Assembly: GCF_900102545.1 (NCBI RefSeq) | Contig: NZ_FNBN01000001.1 | Coordinates: 1,070,221-1,134,220, forward strand | DNA from: Chitinophaga filiformis | GTDB taxonomy: Bacteria > Bacteroidota > Bacteroidia > Chitinophagales > Chitinophagaceae | Length of the DNA: 64,000 bases | Direction of reading: 5' to 3' | Part shown: positions 25,318-35,302 of the stretch, one piece after another | Position numbering within the stretch: the stretch's first letter is position 1 | How the letters are laid out: every line of letters starts with the position of its first letter | Made by a program: the position numbers and the translations under genes | Notes under the pieces: model-generated | Seen by the model: the letters and a program-made list of their open reading frames with translations, nothing else | The model's database searches: none | Told to the model about the DNA's origin: nothing

Positions 25318-28300
25318 TTAGAAATTAACGTTTAGGCCAAAGGTGATACTCTTGGCAGGTGGATATCTGAAGGCCTCAAACGCGCTGATATCCTGCTCCG
25401 GATCCCATCCTGTATATCCCGTCCAGGTAGCAATATTCGCTGCCTGTGCATAGACTTTAACATCACTCACGTTAATAGCCCGCATCCATTTTTTGGGAAG
25501 GCTGTAACTCAGGTTGATGTTCTTAAGACGGAGGAAGGAACCATTCTCCAGGTACCTGGTGGATTGTGAGCTATTAGAGTTCCTGTTACCACCCGGAATC
25601 GGTTTGGGACGCTCTGCCACATCACCTGGCTTCCGCCAGTAGTTTTGTCCAGCCACTTTATCATAGCCATATCCAAAATAAAGACCGTCAGAATCGCCTA
25701 ATCCCCTTGTTCTGTTAAGGATCTTATTGCCGGTCACGCCATAGAAGAATATGCTTAAAGAAATACCTTTATAGGTAACTGTGTTTGTTAATCCTCCGAT
25801 AAACTTCGGCTGACTATTACCTACTATTCTTCTCTCTGCCTGATTGATACTGTTTGTTGTTTTACCATCTGCTGTATACCATAAGGGATCACCATTATCT
25901 TTATCAACGCCGGCCCATTCATTCAGGTACCAGCTCTGTACGGCCTGACCTACTCTGTGCAATTGTGTGGTAGAAGCAGATACATCTTGTCCGCCATACA
26001 GTGAGAGTATCTTATTCTTATTCGTAGATACATTCAACTCAGTAGTCCATGTCAAGCCGGAAGGAGCGTCTATATTCTTACTGGTAATAAGTGCTTCGAT
26101 ACCTTTGTTCTCCAGCGAACCAACATTCACTGGCTGCGTCAGGAATCCGCTGGTAGAGCTCACCGGAGTGTTCATCAGCAAACCATCCGTCTGACGTCTG
26201 TAAACATCAATTACAGCAGTCAGCCTGTTATCGAAGAACCCGAGGTCCAGACCAATGTTCAGCGATTTATTGCGCTCCCAGGTCAGGTTCCTGTTACCGA
26301 TAGTGGAAGGAGCGTTACCTGGTTCACCATTATAAGCAGTAGCATAGTCATACAGGGCTGTAGCCACAAAGTTGTCAAAGTCGGCATTACCGGTCACACC
26401 ATAACTAGCTCTCAGGCGGAGATCTGAAAAGGCTTTCTGCGATTTCATAAATGCTTCATCTATTACTTTCCAGGAAGCGCCGAAAGAATAGAATGTACCG
26501 AAACGATTATTTACACCAAACCTGGAAGATCCATCTGTTCTGATACTACCGCTCAGGTTATACCTGTTTTTAAAAGAATAGTTCAGCTGTCCGAGATAGG
26601 ACAGAAATGTATATTCAGTACCATTACCTCCAACGTTCTGAGGAAGGGCCGTAACATCGAGTACTTTCAGTTTACCGGTTACAAGACCGATACCATCTGC
26701 GCTGAAGGACTTTGACTTGTACCTGTTATATTCAGTGAGTACGAGGTAATCCAGGTGATGATCTTCACTGATCTTAATATCACCGCTGATGGATAACTGA
26801 TTCGTCAGTGTAGTGTTCTTCACATTCGTGTTAATGATCTCACCGCTCTTCGCAGGCTCCTGCGTATTGATACCGTCGCCCGTAGTAGGATCATAGAAGA
26901 GACCAGCCTCACCATATACGAGGTCCATATTCACTTTTTCCTGTATTTTCAGCCAGTCAAACACGCGATATCCTACAGTAAGTCCGCCTAAGCCTCTGAA
27001 GTTGGCCAGACGTTTATCATTCAGATATACAGAGTAAAGGAAGTTGTCGCCATTAGCGCTGACATATCCGTCTTCCAGTCCCGTATACAAAGAACCATCC
27101 GGCTTATAGGGGCTTTGAAAAGGAGATGAAAAATAAGCGCCCAGGATCGGGCTGGAGTAATAGCTGCCTCCCATTGCATTATTGGCGTTACTATGTGAAA
27201 GGTTCAGGTTCAATGCAATGTCCATGCGGTCATTCACCTGTTGGGAAACATTGGAGATGACAGTATATTTTTTAAACCACGAGTTGATCACAGTTCCTTC
27301 CTGGTTCTGATATCCACCTGAGATATAAAACTTTGTTTTTTCTGTCCCGCCGGAAGCAGCAATACCGTAATCCTGTGTAGTTGCTCTCCGGAAACCGGCA
27401 TCATGCCAGTCAAACGCTGTCTGCAACAATGATGTAGGGAATTCCTCATCTATTTCTGCAGGAGTAGCACCATTGATCGCTAACACATCGCGGTTGTACG
27501 CCAGTGCTTCTGCAGGCGACATCATACTGGATTTGCCAAAGCTGGCTTTTGCAGTACCATATTGCGCTCTTGCACTGAGAGTAGCGACGCCGGCTTTGCC
27601 TTTTTTAGTCGTGATCACGATCACACCATTGGCGCCACGTGAACCATACAATGCAGTAGCCGCAGCATCTTTCAATACGTTCACACTTTCAACATCATTA
27701 GCGTTCAGGTTTGCCAGCAGGTCATTCGACTGTAAAGCCAGACCGGAAGTATTGTTAATATCTCTCCCATCTACGATAATCCCATCTATCACATACAATG
27801 GCGCAGCCCCGGCACTGATAGAACCTACTCCACGGATCCTTACGTTCTGAACAGCACCTGGCTGTCCGGAAGCACCTCCGATAAATACACCTGCTGCTCT
27901 ACCCTGCAATGCCTGGTTAAGATCAACAAATGGTGTATTGGCAACTTTATCCCCTGATACTTCAGACACAGAACTTACTTTTCTTTGTCGGTTCGTATTG
28001 CCATAACCGGTAGCAATGTATTCACTCAGCGTATTGTCTGCTATGAGAGATACATTTAATGTCCCACTGCTACCGGGTGTCACTGTCTTTGCAGCAAACC
28101 CGATGGAAGAAACAATCAGCGACTGGTTGGCGTCAATTTCAATACTGAAGTTTCCATTCTGGTCTGTTGTTGTCCCTTTGTTAGCGCCCTGGATCCTGAC
28201 AGTGGCGTAGGGTACGCCGGCGCCATCTTTGGCGTCTGTGATCTTTCCTTTGATCGTTCGTGTTTGGGCAAGCGCGGGCATCACGCTAATGGCCACGAAT

Positions 28301-28326
28301 AGCCATAGGAGTAAAGTGTGTTTCAT
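25318..28326 (-). CDS. SusC/RagA family TonB-linked outer membrane protein (pair A)
   Basis: A 1002-residue TonB-dependent transporter. I chose the ATG at 28326 (MKHTLLLWLFVAISV), because the 29 residues before it lack the signal peptide character. After the signal peptide come a CarboxypepD_reg-like domain (about 24-105), the plug (about 115-235, with YVIDGIIVDG and ALYGSRGANGVIVITT) and a 22-strand barrel that ends in an aromatic residue (GLNVNF). There is no STN domain, so direct anti-sigma signalling is unlikely. It imports oligomeric nutrients together with the downstream SusD. Confidence 0.94.
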   Translation of the reverse strand: MKHTLLLWLFVAISVMPALAQTRTIKGKITDAKDGAGVPYATVRIQGANKGTTTDQNGNFSIEIDANQSLIVSSIGFAAKTVTPGSSGTLNVSLIADNTLSEYIATGYGNTNRQRKVSSVSEVSGDKVANTPFVDLNQALQGRAAGVFIGGASGQPGAVQNVRIRGVGSISAGAAPLYVIDGIIVDGRDINNTSGLALQSNDLLANLNANDVESVNVLKDAAATALYGSRGANGVIVITTKKGKAGVATLSARAQYGTAKASFGKSSMMSPAEALAYNRDVLAINGATPAEIDEEFPTSLLQTAFDWHDAGFRRATTQDYGIAASGGTEKTKFYISGGYQNQEGTVINSWFKKYTVISNVSQQVNDRMDIALNLNLSHSNANNAMGGSYYSSPILGAYFSSPFQSPYKPDGSLYTGLEDGYVSANGDNFLYSVYLNDKRLANFRGLGGLTVGYRVFDWLKIQEKVNMDLVYGEAGLFYDPTTGDGINTQEPAKSGEIINTNVKNTTLTNQLSISGDIKISEDHHLDYLVLTEYNRYKSKSFSADGIGLVTGKLKVLDVTALPQNVGGNGTEYTFLSYLGQLNYSFKNRYNLSGSIRTDGSSRFGVNNRFGTFYSFGASWKVIDEAFMKSQKAFSDLRLRASYGVTGNADFDNFVATALYDYATAYNGEPGNAPSTIGNRNLTWERNKSLNIGLDLGFFDNRLTAVIDVYRRQTDGLLMNTPVSSTSGFLTQPVNVGSLENKGIEALITSKNIDAPSGLTWTTELNVSTNKNKILSLYGGQDVSASTTQLHRVGQAVQSWYLNEWAGVDKDNGDPLWYTADGKTTNSINQAERRIVGNSQPKFIGGLTNTVTYKGISLSIFFYGVTGNKILNRTRGLGDSDGLYFGYGYDKVAGQNYWRKPGDVAERPKPIPGGNRNSNSSQSTRYLENGSFLRLKNINLSYSLPKKWMRAINVSDVKVYAQAANIATWTGYTGWDPEQDISAFEAFRYPPAKSITFGLNVNF

Positions 28327-28410
28327 AAGCGATTTTGATTGATGAAAAAACGTCCGGTTATTTTCTGCTACATAGAAAGAATGTTTAGGATAATACAACG
28401 CATCAGCAAT

Positions 28411-28433
28411 CATGTGCAGCGATTATGCACATG
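28411..28433. promoter_or_regulatory. Inverted repeat CATGTGCA-N7-TGCACATG
   Basis: A perfect 8-bp inverted repeat with a seven-base spacer, 85 bases upstream of the chosen pair A susC start. Size and symmetry suit a dimeric regulator such as a helix-turn-helix protein. Operator function is inferred. Confidence 0.4.
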
Positions 28434-28810
28434 TACTACTGCTTTACGGATTTAACTGTGTGGAATGGGTTACGGGTTACTCCTCAGGTAATAGGAATAC
28501 AGCCCCATGTCAGTCAGTACAGAGAAAAACCGGGTTGTCAGTTCACTTGTTAAACAATAATTACAATTCCTTTCGTCGGGCTATTAAAGTGGTAATCGGG
28601 TTCACTCTAAGGAATTCGGATTCAGATTTTGGTTCTATATACTCTCAATAAGTACTAATGCAATATACTGAAATCACGTGAAATTTTTCTGCACATTTTT
28701 TTCAATATAATGTAAGAAAAATGTTTCCGTATAACCCCTGCATATCCATCTCTATGCGTGATAGTACCTGTTACAATATATGAGTATAGGGGTAAGTTGA
28801 ACACAAAAAA

Positions 28811-28843
28811 AGAGCGGCTGTTCATTGAGTGAACAGCCGCTCT
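28811..28843. terminator. Terminator after pair B susD
   Basis: AGAGCGGCTGTTCA (28811-28824) pairs perfectly with TGAACAGCCGCTCT (28830-28843), flanked by A and T runs on both sides. On the minus strand it lies 22 bases after the susD stop. Confidence 0.9.
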
Positions 28844-28865
28844 TTTTATAATATCCGATATCAAA

Positions 28866-30299
28866 TCAGTAGCCTGGGTTCTGATGACCTTTCAATGAAG
28901 GACTCAGATCTATTTCGCGTTGAGGGATGGGTAATATCACTCTGTCAGCACCTGCTTTCTTCTCGGGATCATTGGCACGCAATGATTGTCCTCTTCTTAA
29001 CACATCCATTCTACGGTGACCTTCGAAGCAGAGTTCTTTACGTCTTTCATTCAGGATAGCGGTAATTAATTCATCCCCGGTGGCAAAGGTGTTGATGCTC
29101 CATGTTGTAAGTCCGGCACGTACTCTCAGCGCATTCATCAGGTCTATGGATTCCTGGTTCACGCCAGCTGTGGCAGCCAGTGCCTCAGCCCTGTTGAGGT
29201 ACATTTCAGTCACCCTGATCATAGGTACGTTATCCTTTGCAGGAGTTACATCCGGGAACTTTAGTGTAAATCTTCTCTTTTCGAGATTAGCGGCTGTACC
29301 TTCATCACTCATGGCAAATCTTTTGTCGTTTGCTTCTGCAGAAAATGCCTGTATCAACTCAGGAGAAAAAGGACATGAACCATTGCCGCCTACGCCCGTT
29401 GGACGATAATATGCAGCCAGGCCGTTGTTACCAGGATCAGTATCAGTATTCTGAATGGAAAACACATCTTCTCTTGTATTACCGTCATAGAAAGCATAAT
29501 CGCCAGCCAGTTTATAGTAAGGTGCGTCCAGTACTGCTTTTGCATACTGTGCGGCTTTGTCCCATTGCTCGCGGTACAGGTACAGTCTTGACAACAGTGC
29601 ATTTGCTGCTCCTTTGGTAGCACGGCCTCTTGCCAGCATAGGATCGCTGAAAGTATCGCTCAGGTCAGGCAATGCGTCCAGCAGATCTTTTTCTATCTGA
29701 GCCTGTACATCATTTACAGTACCTCTGGCAGGATACGTAATGGTACCATCAAAGGATGCGGTTACCACCGGAATACCGGGTGCTCCACCCTGTGATACCT
29801 GATAAGGTTGAGAAAAGAGATTCAGCAGGTCAAAATAGAGGATAGCCCTCATGAATTTCGCTTCTGCCACATACATTTTCCGGTCAGTCGCTGTAAAGGA
29901 AGCGTCCTTTATACCCGGCACTTTGTCTACCACCGCGTTAGCGCCCATAATAGCATCAAAGTGAATACGCCACATGTCGCTTATGATCGAACTGGTAGGG
30001 GAAGCGATGAAATTGTTGATGTCACTCATAGAGGAACCTACATAAGTGCTATTATCTGCCATAAAATCGGCGATAACCTGCGTCTGACCTCCAAATACCT
30101 CTGGACGCTGAGAGCGGCTATAAACGCCGTATAATGCGCTTAAAGCGGTAGGCCCGGAAGTAAATACCTCGTCAGTAGGAATCTGCTGCTCAGGATTCTG
30201 GTCCAGGTCTTTGCTGCAGGAAAACAGGCTGGTACAGGTAAGACCTGCCAGCAGCCATATCAATATCTTTTTTTGCCCGTTCATTTTGGCTGTTTTCAT
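28866..30299 (-). CDS. SusD/RagB family nutrient-binding lipoprotein (pair B)
   Basis: A 477-residue SusD-like lipoprotein with lipobox LFSC (Cys28 by the listed start MKTAKMNGQK; a later start at MNGQKK is possible). The SusD features are RVTEMYLNRAEALA, MNALRVRAGLTTW, NERRKELCFEGHRRMDVLRR and the tail IPQREIDLSPSLKGHQNPGY. It follows its SusC by only three bases. It is clearly different from pair A and from pairs C/D, so the four pairs probably bind different ligands. Confidence 0.93.
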   Translation of the reverse strand: MKTAKMNGQKKILIWLLAGLTCTSLFSCSKDLDQNPEQQIPTDEVFTSGPTALSALYGVYSRSQRPEVFGGQTQVIADFMADNSTYVGSSMSDINNFIASPTSSIISDMWRIHFDAIMGANAVVDKVPGIKDASFTATDRKMYVAEAKFMRAILYFDLLNLFSQPYQVSQGGAPGIPVVTASFDGTITYPARGTVNDVQAQIEKDLLDALPDLSDTFSDPMLARGRATKGAANALLSRLYLYREQWDKAAQYAKAVLDAPYYKLAGDYAFYDGNTREDVFSIQNTDTDPGNNGLAAYYRPTGVGGNGSCPFSPELIQAFSAEANDKRFAMSDEGTAANLEKRRFTLKFPDVTPAKDNVPMIRVTEMYLNRAEALAATAGVNQESIDLMNALRVRAGLTTWSINTFATGDELITAILNERRKELCFEGHRRMDVLRRGQSLRANDPEKKAGADRVILPIPQREIDLSPSLKGHQNPGY

Positions 30300-30302
30300 A
30301 TT

Positions 30303-33300
30303 TTAGAATAACAGGTTCACACCCACAGTGATAGTCTTAGGTTGAGGCAGGGAAAAGTATGATTCTCCAGCCACCTGGCCATTCGAGCCATACAGGGATA
30401 CCTCAGGATCAGCCCCACGGAATTCTTTCTTCGTTACCGTCCAGAGATTCTGTCCCAGCACATATAACCTTGCACCACTCAATATATGTGTATTGCTCAG
30501 CAGATTTGATGGCAGATTATATCCCAATGTCAAGGTCTTCAATCTGAGGAAAGAACCATCAAACAGCTGCCTGGTAGATAACTGGTAAAACGGCATGGTC
30601 TTCCAGGACGCACTGGTAGCTGCCGGCGCAAATGCATTATCTCCCGGTTTCTGCCAGTAGTTCAGCATGTCTTTGCTCAGGTTAGACGTAGTCAATGTTG
30701 CATTATCCAGGGTCTGGAATTCATTCAGCATGACTTTATTACCATAAGAGAAGTAGAAATTAACACCAAGGTCAAACTGTTTATATCGTACTGTGTTATT
30801 GAATCCACCTGTTAATTTCGGCATGGCATTGCCGGCTATTATCTGGTCCTGGGCGGTAGGGGCAGTAGTGGCCTTTCCATCTTTGGTATACCATTCAGGA
30901 TCTCCTGTTTGCGGATTGATACCCTTATAGTTGAGCACATAGAACGAGTTCAGTGCATACCCCTGTATTACGCGCTGACCACCCAATGAACTGAGTATAT
31001 AGTTTCTGCCTGCTTCATCTCTGTTATCTGAAGACAGCTGTAATACTTTATTCTTCACAAAACCCAGGTTAAGGGTAGTTGTCCATTGAAGGTCTTTTGT
31101 ACGTACGGGGATACCTGTTATCTGCAGGTCAACACCGCGGTTACGCATCTTTCCTGCATTGCGGGTGGCATACCCAAAGCCTGTGGTAGAAGGTACTGCT
31201 AAGTACAGCAGCAGGTTCTCTGATTTTTTGCTGTAGTAATCCACTGTCAGTTGTATCCTGTTGTCCAGCGCATTTACTGCCAGCCCCAGATCGAACTGTT
31301 TGGTATCTTCCCAGCTCAGGTTAGGGTTTTTGATCTGGGTAGGTCTTAATCCCGGCTGTCCTGCATAACTAGCATCAGTACCGGCAGAATAGAGTCCCAG
31401 GTAATCATAGTAGTTAATACGGTCATTACCTGTTAAGCCATAGCTGGCTGTCAGTTTCATGTAGTCAATAAAACGTACCTCCTTCATGAACTGTTCTTCT
31501 GAAAGGATCCAGCCACCGGATACCGCCCAGAAGTTACCATATTTCTTATTAGGTCCAAAGCGGGAAGAGCCGTCCCGGCGCAATGATCCTTCAAACAGGT
31601 ATTTATCCTGGAAACGGTAATTACCACGGAAGATATAAGATTCCATCGCCCAACGCTTACCGGTTGCAGAACCTGTAGTCACTGCAGCAGATCCGACATT
31701 TGGCAACTGGTCATTTGTGAAGCCTGTACCTGTTACTTTGATATCATCATACCTTGATGTCTCATAGCTATAAGCGGCTAATAATGTTACCTGGTGATTA
31801 TCTCCGATCTTTTTATCATAGTTCAGGCTATTAGTGCTCAACCATTTGTAATCCTGCCAGATGGTACGGCTGGCAGAGCCGGGCGTTGTAGTGGCGCCTG
31901 TTAGTTTAGCAGACCTGCGGATACGTTCTTCTGTTTCCAGGAGATCAATGCCCCAGTCAGTTTTTGCCCAGAGATCTTTTGTGAAATTGACCTTTGCATA
32001 GGCATTGCCTGTGTTGCGGCGGGTATAATATTTATTGGTGCTTAATAGAATATTGGCGAGTGTATTGGTGGTCGGATTGGCAAACTGGCCATCATCCGTA
32101 TAGGCAGGAGTGAATGGCGTATTGAGGAATGCGGCCGTATATGGCGGCAGGTTGTTGTTGTTGCTGGCATTTCCTTCCTGATATATACGGTCCATGTTCG
32201 TATAAGCCGTACTGAAATTAACGCCCAGCTGCAGATACTTGCTGGCAGTATGTTCCAGGTTCAGTCTTCCGGATAACCTTTGCAGGTTGTTACCGATCAC
32301 GAAGTTCTCATCGTCCATATAGTTACCGCCTACATAGAAACGGGTCTTCTCGTTACCTCCGCTGGCAGACAGTGCATAGTTGTTGGTACGACCGGTCCTG
32401 GTTACCAGAGAAGGCCAGTCAGTACTTTTTGCCGGGAAATCAACAGCAGGCTTTCCTGTTACCTTGGTGATATAGTTGTTGTAGAAACTACGGTATTCAT
32501 CCCCGTTCATCACCTGCAGTTTATCTGTCGGACTTACCCAACCGGTATAGTAATCCAGTTTAAGCTGTGTTTTATGGTTCAGGGCACCTTTCTTTGTTTC
32601 TATGAGTATGACCCCGTTTGAGCCCCTTGAACCGTAGATGGCTGCAGCGGCTGCATCTTTCAGGACGGTCATGGAAGCGATATCCTCCGGATTAATTTCC
32701 AGCAGGGGATTCAGCGTTGCGCCCCCGCCATAAGAGGTGTTGTAGGCGCCATCATTCAGAGGCACCCCATCTACAACAAATAAAGGCTGACTACCGGCTG
32801 TAATGGAGGCAGTACCCCTTACCCGCAGGAGGGAGGAATTGCCCAGTAAACCGGAGGAATTGGTCATGTTTACGCCTGCTACTTGTCCCTGCAGCAGTTG
32901 CTGGGGCGAGACAGCGGGTACGTTCGTTATCTGACCAGCTTTCACAACGGATACAGCTTCAGTTGTATAGCGCTGCGCCTGTTCTCCATATCCTACCACG
33001 ACTACTTCGGACAGCCGGGAAGATGCGGGGCGCAGTTTTATATCCAACCAGGTAATATTTTCCGCAACTTTTACCTGGTGGCTTTCATAGCCTACCATGG
33101 AAAATTGCAGTTCAGGCGTTCCCCCGACGCTCAGGGAAAAGGAGCCGTCAGGGTTGGTGGCTACACGATAGGTAGAGCCTTTAATGTGGACAGTAACACC
33201 GGACAGCGGTTCTCCGCTACTCTCGGCTTTGACAGTGCCTGTAAGTGTCCTCATCTGTGCAAGAGCGGGCAGCACAGCCAATAATGAAAACAGATACAGG

Positions 33301-33320
33301 AATACTCCTTTTTTCATCAA
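30303..33320 (-). CDS. SusC/RagA family TonB-linked outer membrane protein (pair B)
   Basis: A 1005-residue TonB-dependent transporter. The signal peptide (MMKKGVFLYLFSLLAVLPAL) precedes a carboxypeptidase-regulatory-like domain (about 25-100), plug (about 115-235, with LFVVDGVPLND and AAIYGSRGSNGVILIET) and barrel ending in TVGVNLLF. No N-terminal STN domain is present. It forms a transcriptional unit with the susD gene three bases downstream. Nothing points to a specific ligand. Confidence 0.94.
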   Translation of the reverse strand: MMKKGVFLYLFSLLAVLPALAQMRTLTGTVKAESSGEPLSGVTVHIKGSTYRVATNPDGSFSLSVGGTPELQFSMVGYESHQVKVAENITWLDIKLRPASSRLSEVVVVGYGEQAQRYTTEAVSVVKAGQITNVPAVSPQQLLQGQVAGVNMTNSSGLLGNSSLLRVRGTASITAGSQPLFVVDGVPLNDGAYNTSYGGGATLNPLLEINPEDIASMTVLKDAAAAAIYGSRGSNGVILIETKKGALNHKTQLKLDYYTGWVSPTDKLQVMNGDEYRSFYNNYITKVTGKPAVDFPAKSTDWPSLVTRTGRTNNYALSASGGNEKTRFYVGGNYMDDENFVIGNNLQRLSGRLNLEHTASKYLQLGVNFSTAYTNMDRIYQEGNASNNNNLPPYTAAFLNTPFTPAYTDDGQFANPTTNTLANILLSTNKYYTRRNTGNAYAKVNFTKDLWAKTDWGIDLLETEERIRRSAKLTGATTTPGSASRTIWQDYKWLSTNSLNYDKKIGDNHQVTLLAAYSYETSRYDDIKVTGTGFTNDQLPNVGSAAVTTGSATGKRWAMESYIFRGNYRFQDKYLFEGSLRRDGSSRFGPNKKYGNFWAVSGGWILSEEQFMKEVRFIDYMKLTASYGLTGNDRINYYDYLGLYSAGTDASYAGQPGLRPTQIKNPNLSWEDTKQFDLGLAVNALDNRIQLTVDYYSKKSENLLLYLAVPSTTGFGYATRNAGKMRNRGVDLQITGIPVRTKDLQWTTTLNLGFVKNKVLQLSSDNRDEAGRNYILSSLGGQRVIQGYALNSFYVLNYKGINPQTGDPEWYTKDGKATTAPTAQDQIIAGNAMPKLTGGFNNTVRYKQFDLGVNFYFSYGNKVMLNEFQTLDNATLTTSNLSKDMLNYWQKPGDNAFAPAATSASWKTMPFYQLSTRQLFDGSFLRLKTLTLGYNLPSNLLSNTHILSGARLYVLGQNLWTVTKKEFRGADPEVSLYGSNGQVAGESYFSLPQPKTITVGVNLLF

Positions 33321-33698
33321 ACAGATTTTAAATTAATGCAGGAAGCAGCATTAGTGATAGTACCAAGATTAAAATACCCACATCTGTGGTTAAATGTGGT
33401 CAATTGTCCCCGTGTCTTTATTATTTTGAAAAATAGCCAGTCGAGCTAAAAGTATCACAAGATATAAAAATTCTTAAAAAGATATAGGGATGTGTGGTTT
33501 AACATACAGTTATTCGAAAAAGATAGTTCTGGTATCAATACTCTGAGTTTATAATCAACGTATATCAGGAATGATAAAATAACCGGTCTTCTATATTTAA
33601 TAGTTTAATATTTTTTATATTTGAACACTCAATATTTTTAACCCGGAAACCCAATTTCAATTTTTCCCTAACCATTTACCAAATTCAACCCACTTTTT
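33321..33698. other. Divergent intergenic region (pair B susC / T9SS cargo gene)
   Basis: 378 bases, very AT-rich. It holds the promoter of the plus-strand cargo gene (TATATTTG at 33616) and should hold the pair B promoter on the minus strand, for which I see no good consensus match. No RNA gene or repeat seen. Confidence 0.5.
33616..33623 (+). promoter_or_regulatory. Candidate -7 promoter element of the T9SS cargo gene
   Basis: TATATTTG matches TAnnTTTG, about 75 bases before the first ATG at 33699. Confidence 0.5.
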
Positions 33699-35183
33699 AT
33701 GCAACTCATTGTTACTATGCGATGGCTAATTGCCATATTTTTCATTTGTCTTCAATTACCATTATTAGCGCAAACTACACCTTATATAGATGGGCCATCA
33801 TCTGTATGCCCTAATACCACTGTACGATTTGAGTTCAAACCCGCCGGCTGTTCGAGTGTAATATTCGGGGATGTACAAGGACCGCTACCGGTAACGGTTG
33901 TATCCAGAACCAACAGTTATATCGACGTAATATTTCCACAGGTCACCGGCAGCGCCCCGTTCCGTGTTCTGGCCAGTTATAGCTGTCAGAATGCAACACC
34001 TGCTGTCGGCAATCTCGTAAAGGAGGTAACGGTTAAAATGACAAGTGCCTCTTCTTCTTCTCTAAGCATTCCTTGTGAGTTTAGTGGCAACTATACTTTC
34101 AAGTATGGCATGGCCCCTGCTGAAGCTACGAATATCAGCTGGCGCAATACTGCCGGATGGCCACAGGTGGGACAAATAACACCACCTTATGATGGGCAGG
34201 CAGGTATTAAAATGTCGGACGTAACCTACAATATCAACAACACGAGCTCAGGTACGGTAACAATTTCGTTTGGTAATTCGGGTTGTCCAAATCTTGCGGC
34301 ATCAAGTCAGACATTTAACATCACAAGGCCTACGAGCAACAGCCTTGCTGCCCCGGTTTTTACCACAAAGCCGACGCAGATGTGCCGTAATGCCACTACG
34401 ACCTTTACGGTACAACCTTATGCCAATGCCATCAACTACACATGGAATTCCAGTCAACCGGGTATAAAGATCAATAACCAGACGCCTCCTGTCACCATTC
34501 CAGCCAACGGCAACGGCAACAGCGTTACAGTAACATCCGGCAGCACCGATGTAAATACGAATATTACTGTGACAGTTAATTCTGCTTGTGGTCAGACATT
34601 GGCAGCTAGTGGTTCATTAACTGTAGGTCAGATCCAATTGAGAGTTACCGGCCCAACAATGGTGGCTGCAGGCGACATTTCCGATTATATATGTAGTCCT
34701 GTTTTGACAGGTGCAACCTATGAATGGCAGCCCGGGGGTGCTATCATCAGAAGTGGTGACGGCTCTTATAAAATAAGGGCAGAATGGCCACAAGGGGTAG
34801 GAGGTGTTCCAACAACAGTGGGCGTAGTTGTATCAAATCATCCTGCTACCTGTGGTAGCTTTATTGTTGCCTACCTGGATGTATTTGTTGCAGACCCGGG
34901 CGTTTTCCTCATCTCTCCAAATCCAGCCAGCACTAATATCACTGTCAGTCTCCAAAACAGGATTGTTGCTAAAACCAACACTAAGGTGGCAGCGAAACCC
35001 GTCCAGATCAATGAGATCATGATCGTTGATAAGTTCAATAATATAAAAAAGGTCGTGAAATATCCATCAGGAACCAGCAATATATCCGTTGACGTAAGCA
35101 ACTTGCCGGCAGACATGTATATACTACGTATTCGTAGTAACGATACCTGGGTCAGCAGACAAATTATTGTAAGTGAGCATTAA
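33699..35183 (+). CDS. T9SS type A sorting domain protein with Ig/PKD-like repeats
   Basis: A 494-residue secreted protein. The signal peptide lies within the first 27 residues; an ATG at 33717 (MRWLIAIFFICLQ) gives the more typical start. The body (about 30-400) contains three to four Ig- or PKD-like beta domains with pairs of Cys, for example GPSSVCPNTTVRFEF and TQMCRNATTTFTVQP. The C terminus (about 405-494) is a type A T9SS sorting domain: FLISPNPASTNITVSL, a central KFNNIKKVV strand and DMYILRIRSNDTWVSRQI. It is probably attached to the cell surface. It is the only plus-strand gene within the SusC/D block. Confidence 0.9.
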   Translation: MQLIVTMRWLIAIFFICLQLPLLAQTTPYIDGPSSVCPNTTVRFEFKPAGCSSVIFGDVQGPLPVTVVSRTNSYIDVIFPQVTGSAPFRVLASYSCQNATPAVGNLVKEVTVKMTSASSSSLSIPCEFSGNYTFKYGMAPAEATNISWRNTAGWPQVGQITPPYDGQAGIKMSDVTYNINNTSSGTVTISFGNSGCPNLAASSQTFNITRPTSNSLAAPVFTTKPTQMCRNATTTFTVQPYANAINYTWNSSQPGIKINNQTPPVTIPANGNGNSVTVTSGSTDVNTNITVTVNSACGQTLAASGSLTVGQIQLRVTGPTMVAAGDISDYICSPVLTGATYEWQPGGAIIRSGDGSYKIRAEWPQGVGGVPTTVGVVVSNHPATCGSFIVAYLDVFVADPGVFLISPNPASTNITVSLQNRIVAKTNTKVAAKPVQINEIMIVDKFNNIKKVVKYPSGTSNISVDVSNLPADMYILRIRSNDTWVSRQIIVSEH

Positions 35184-35234
35184 TCCAGCTACAGATATGA
35201 GATGAAGAATAAAATTGCGGTACACCAGTTAAAA

Positions 35235-35274
35235 ATATATAAAGGGCTCATTTTTAATGAGCCCTTTATATATT
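35235..35274. terminator. Bidirectional terminator (T9SS cargo gene / pair C susD)
   Basis: ATATATAAAGGGCTCAT (35235-35251) pairs with ATGAGCCCTTTATATAT (up to about 35273) around a short AT loop, between two converging genes. Confidence 0.85.
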
Positions 35275-35302
35275 ATACATCTACTTACATTCCCGTTATT
35301 AT

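Larger units (their letters stand above)
28327..28865. other. Leader and promoter region of SusC/D pair A
   Basis: 539 AT-rich bases between pair B susD and pair A susC. It contains the pair B terminator (28811-28843), a short inverted repeat (28411-28433) and no convincing TAnnTTTG on the minus strand. No gene is supported here; short frames on both strands lack any recognisable feature. Confidence 0.55.
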
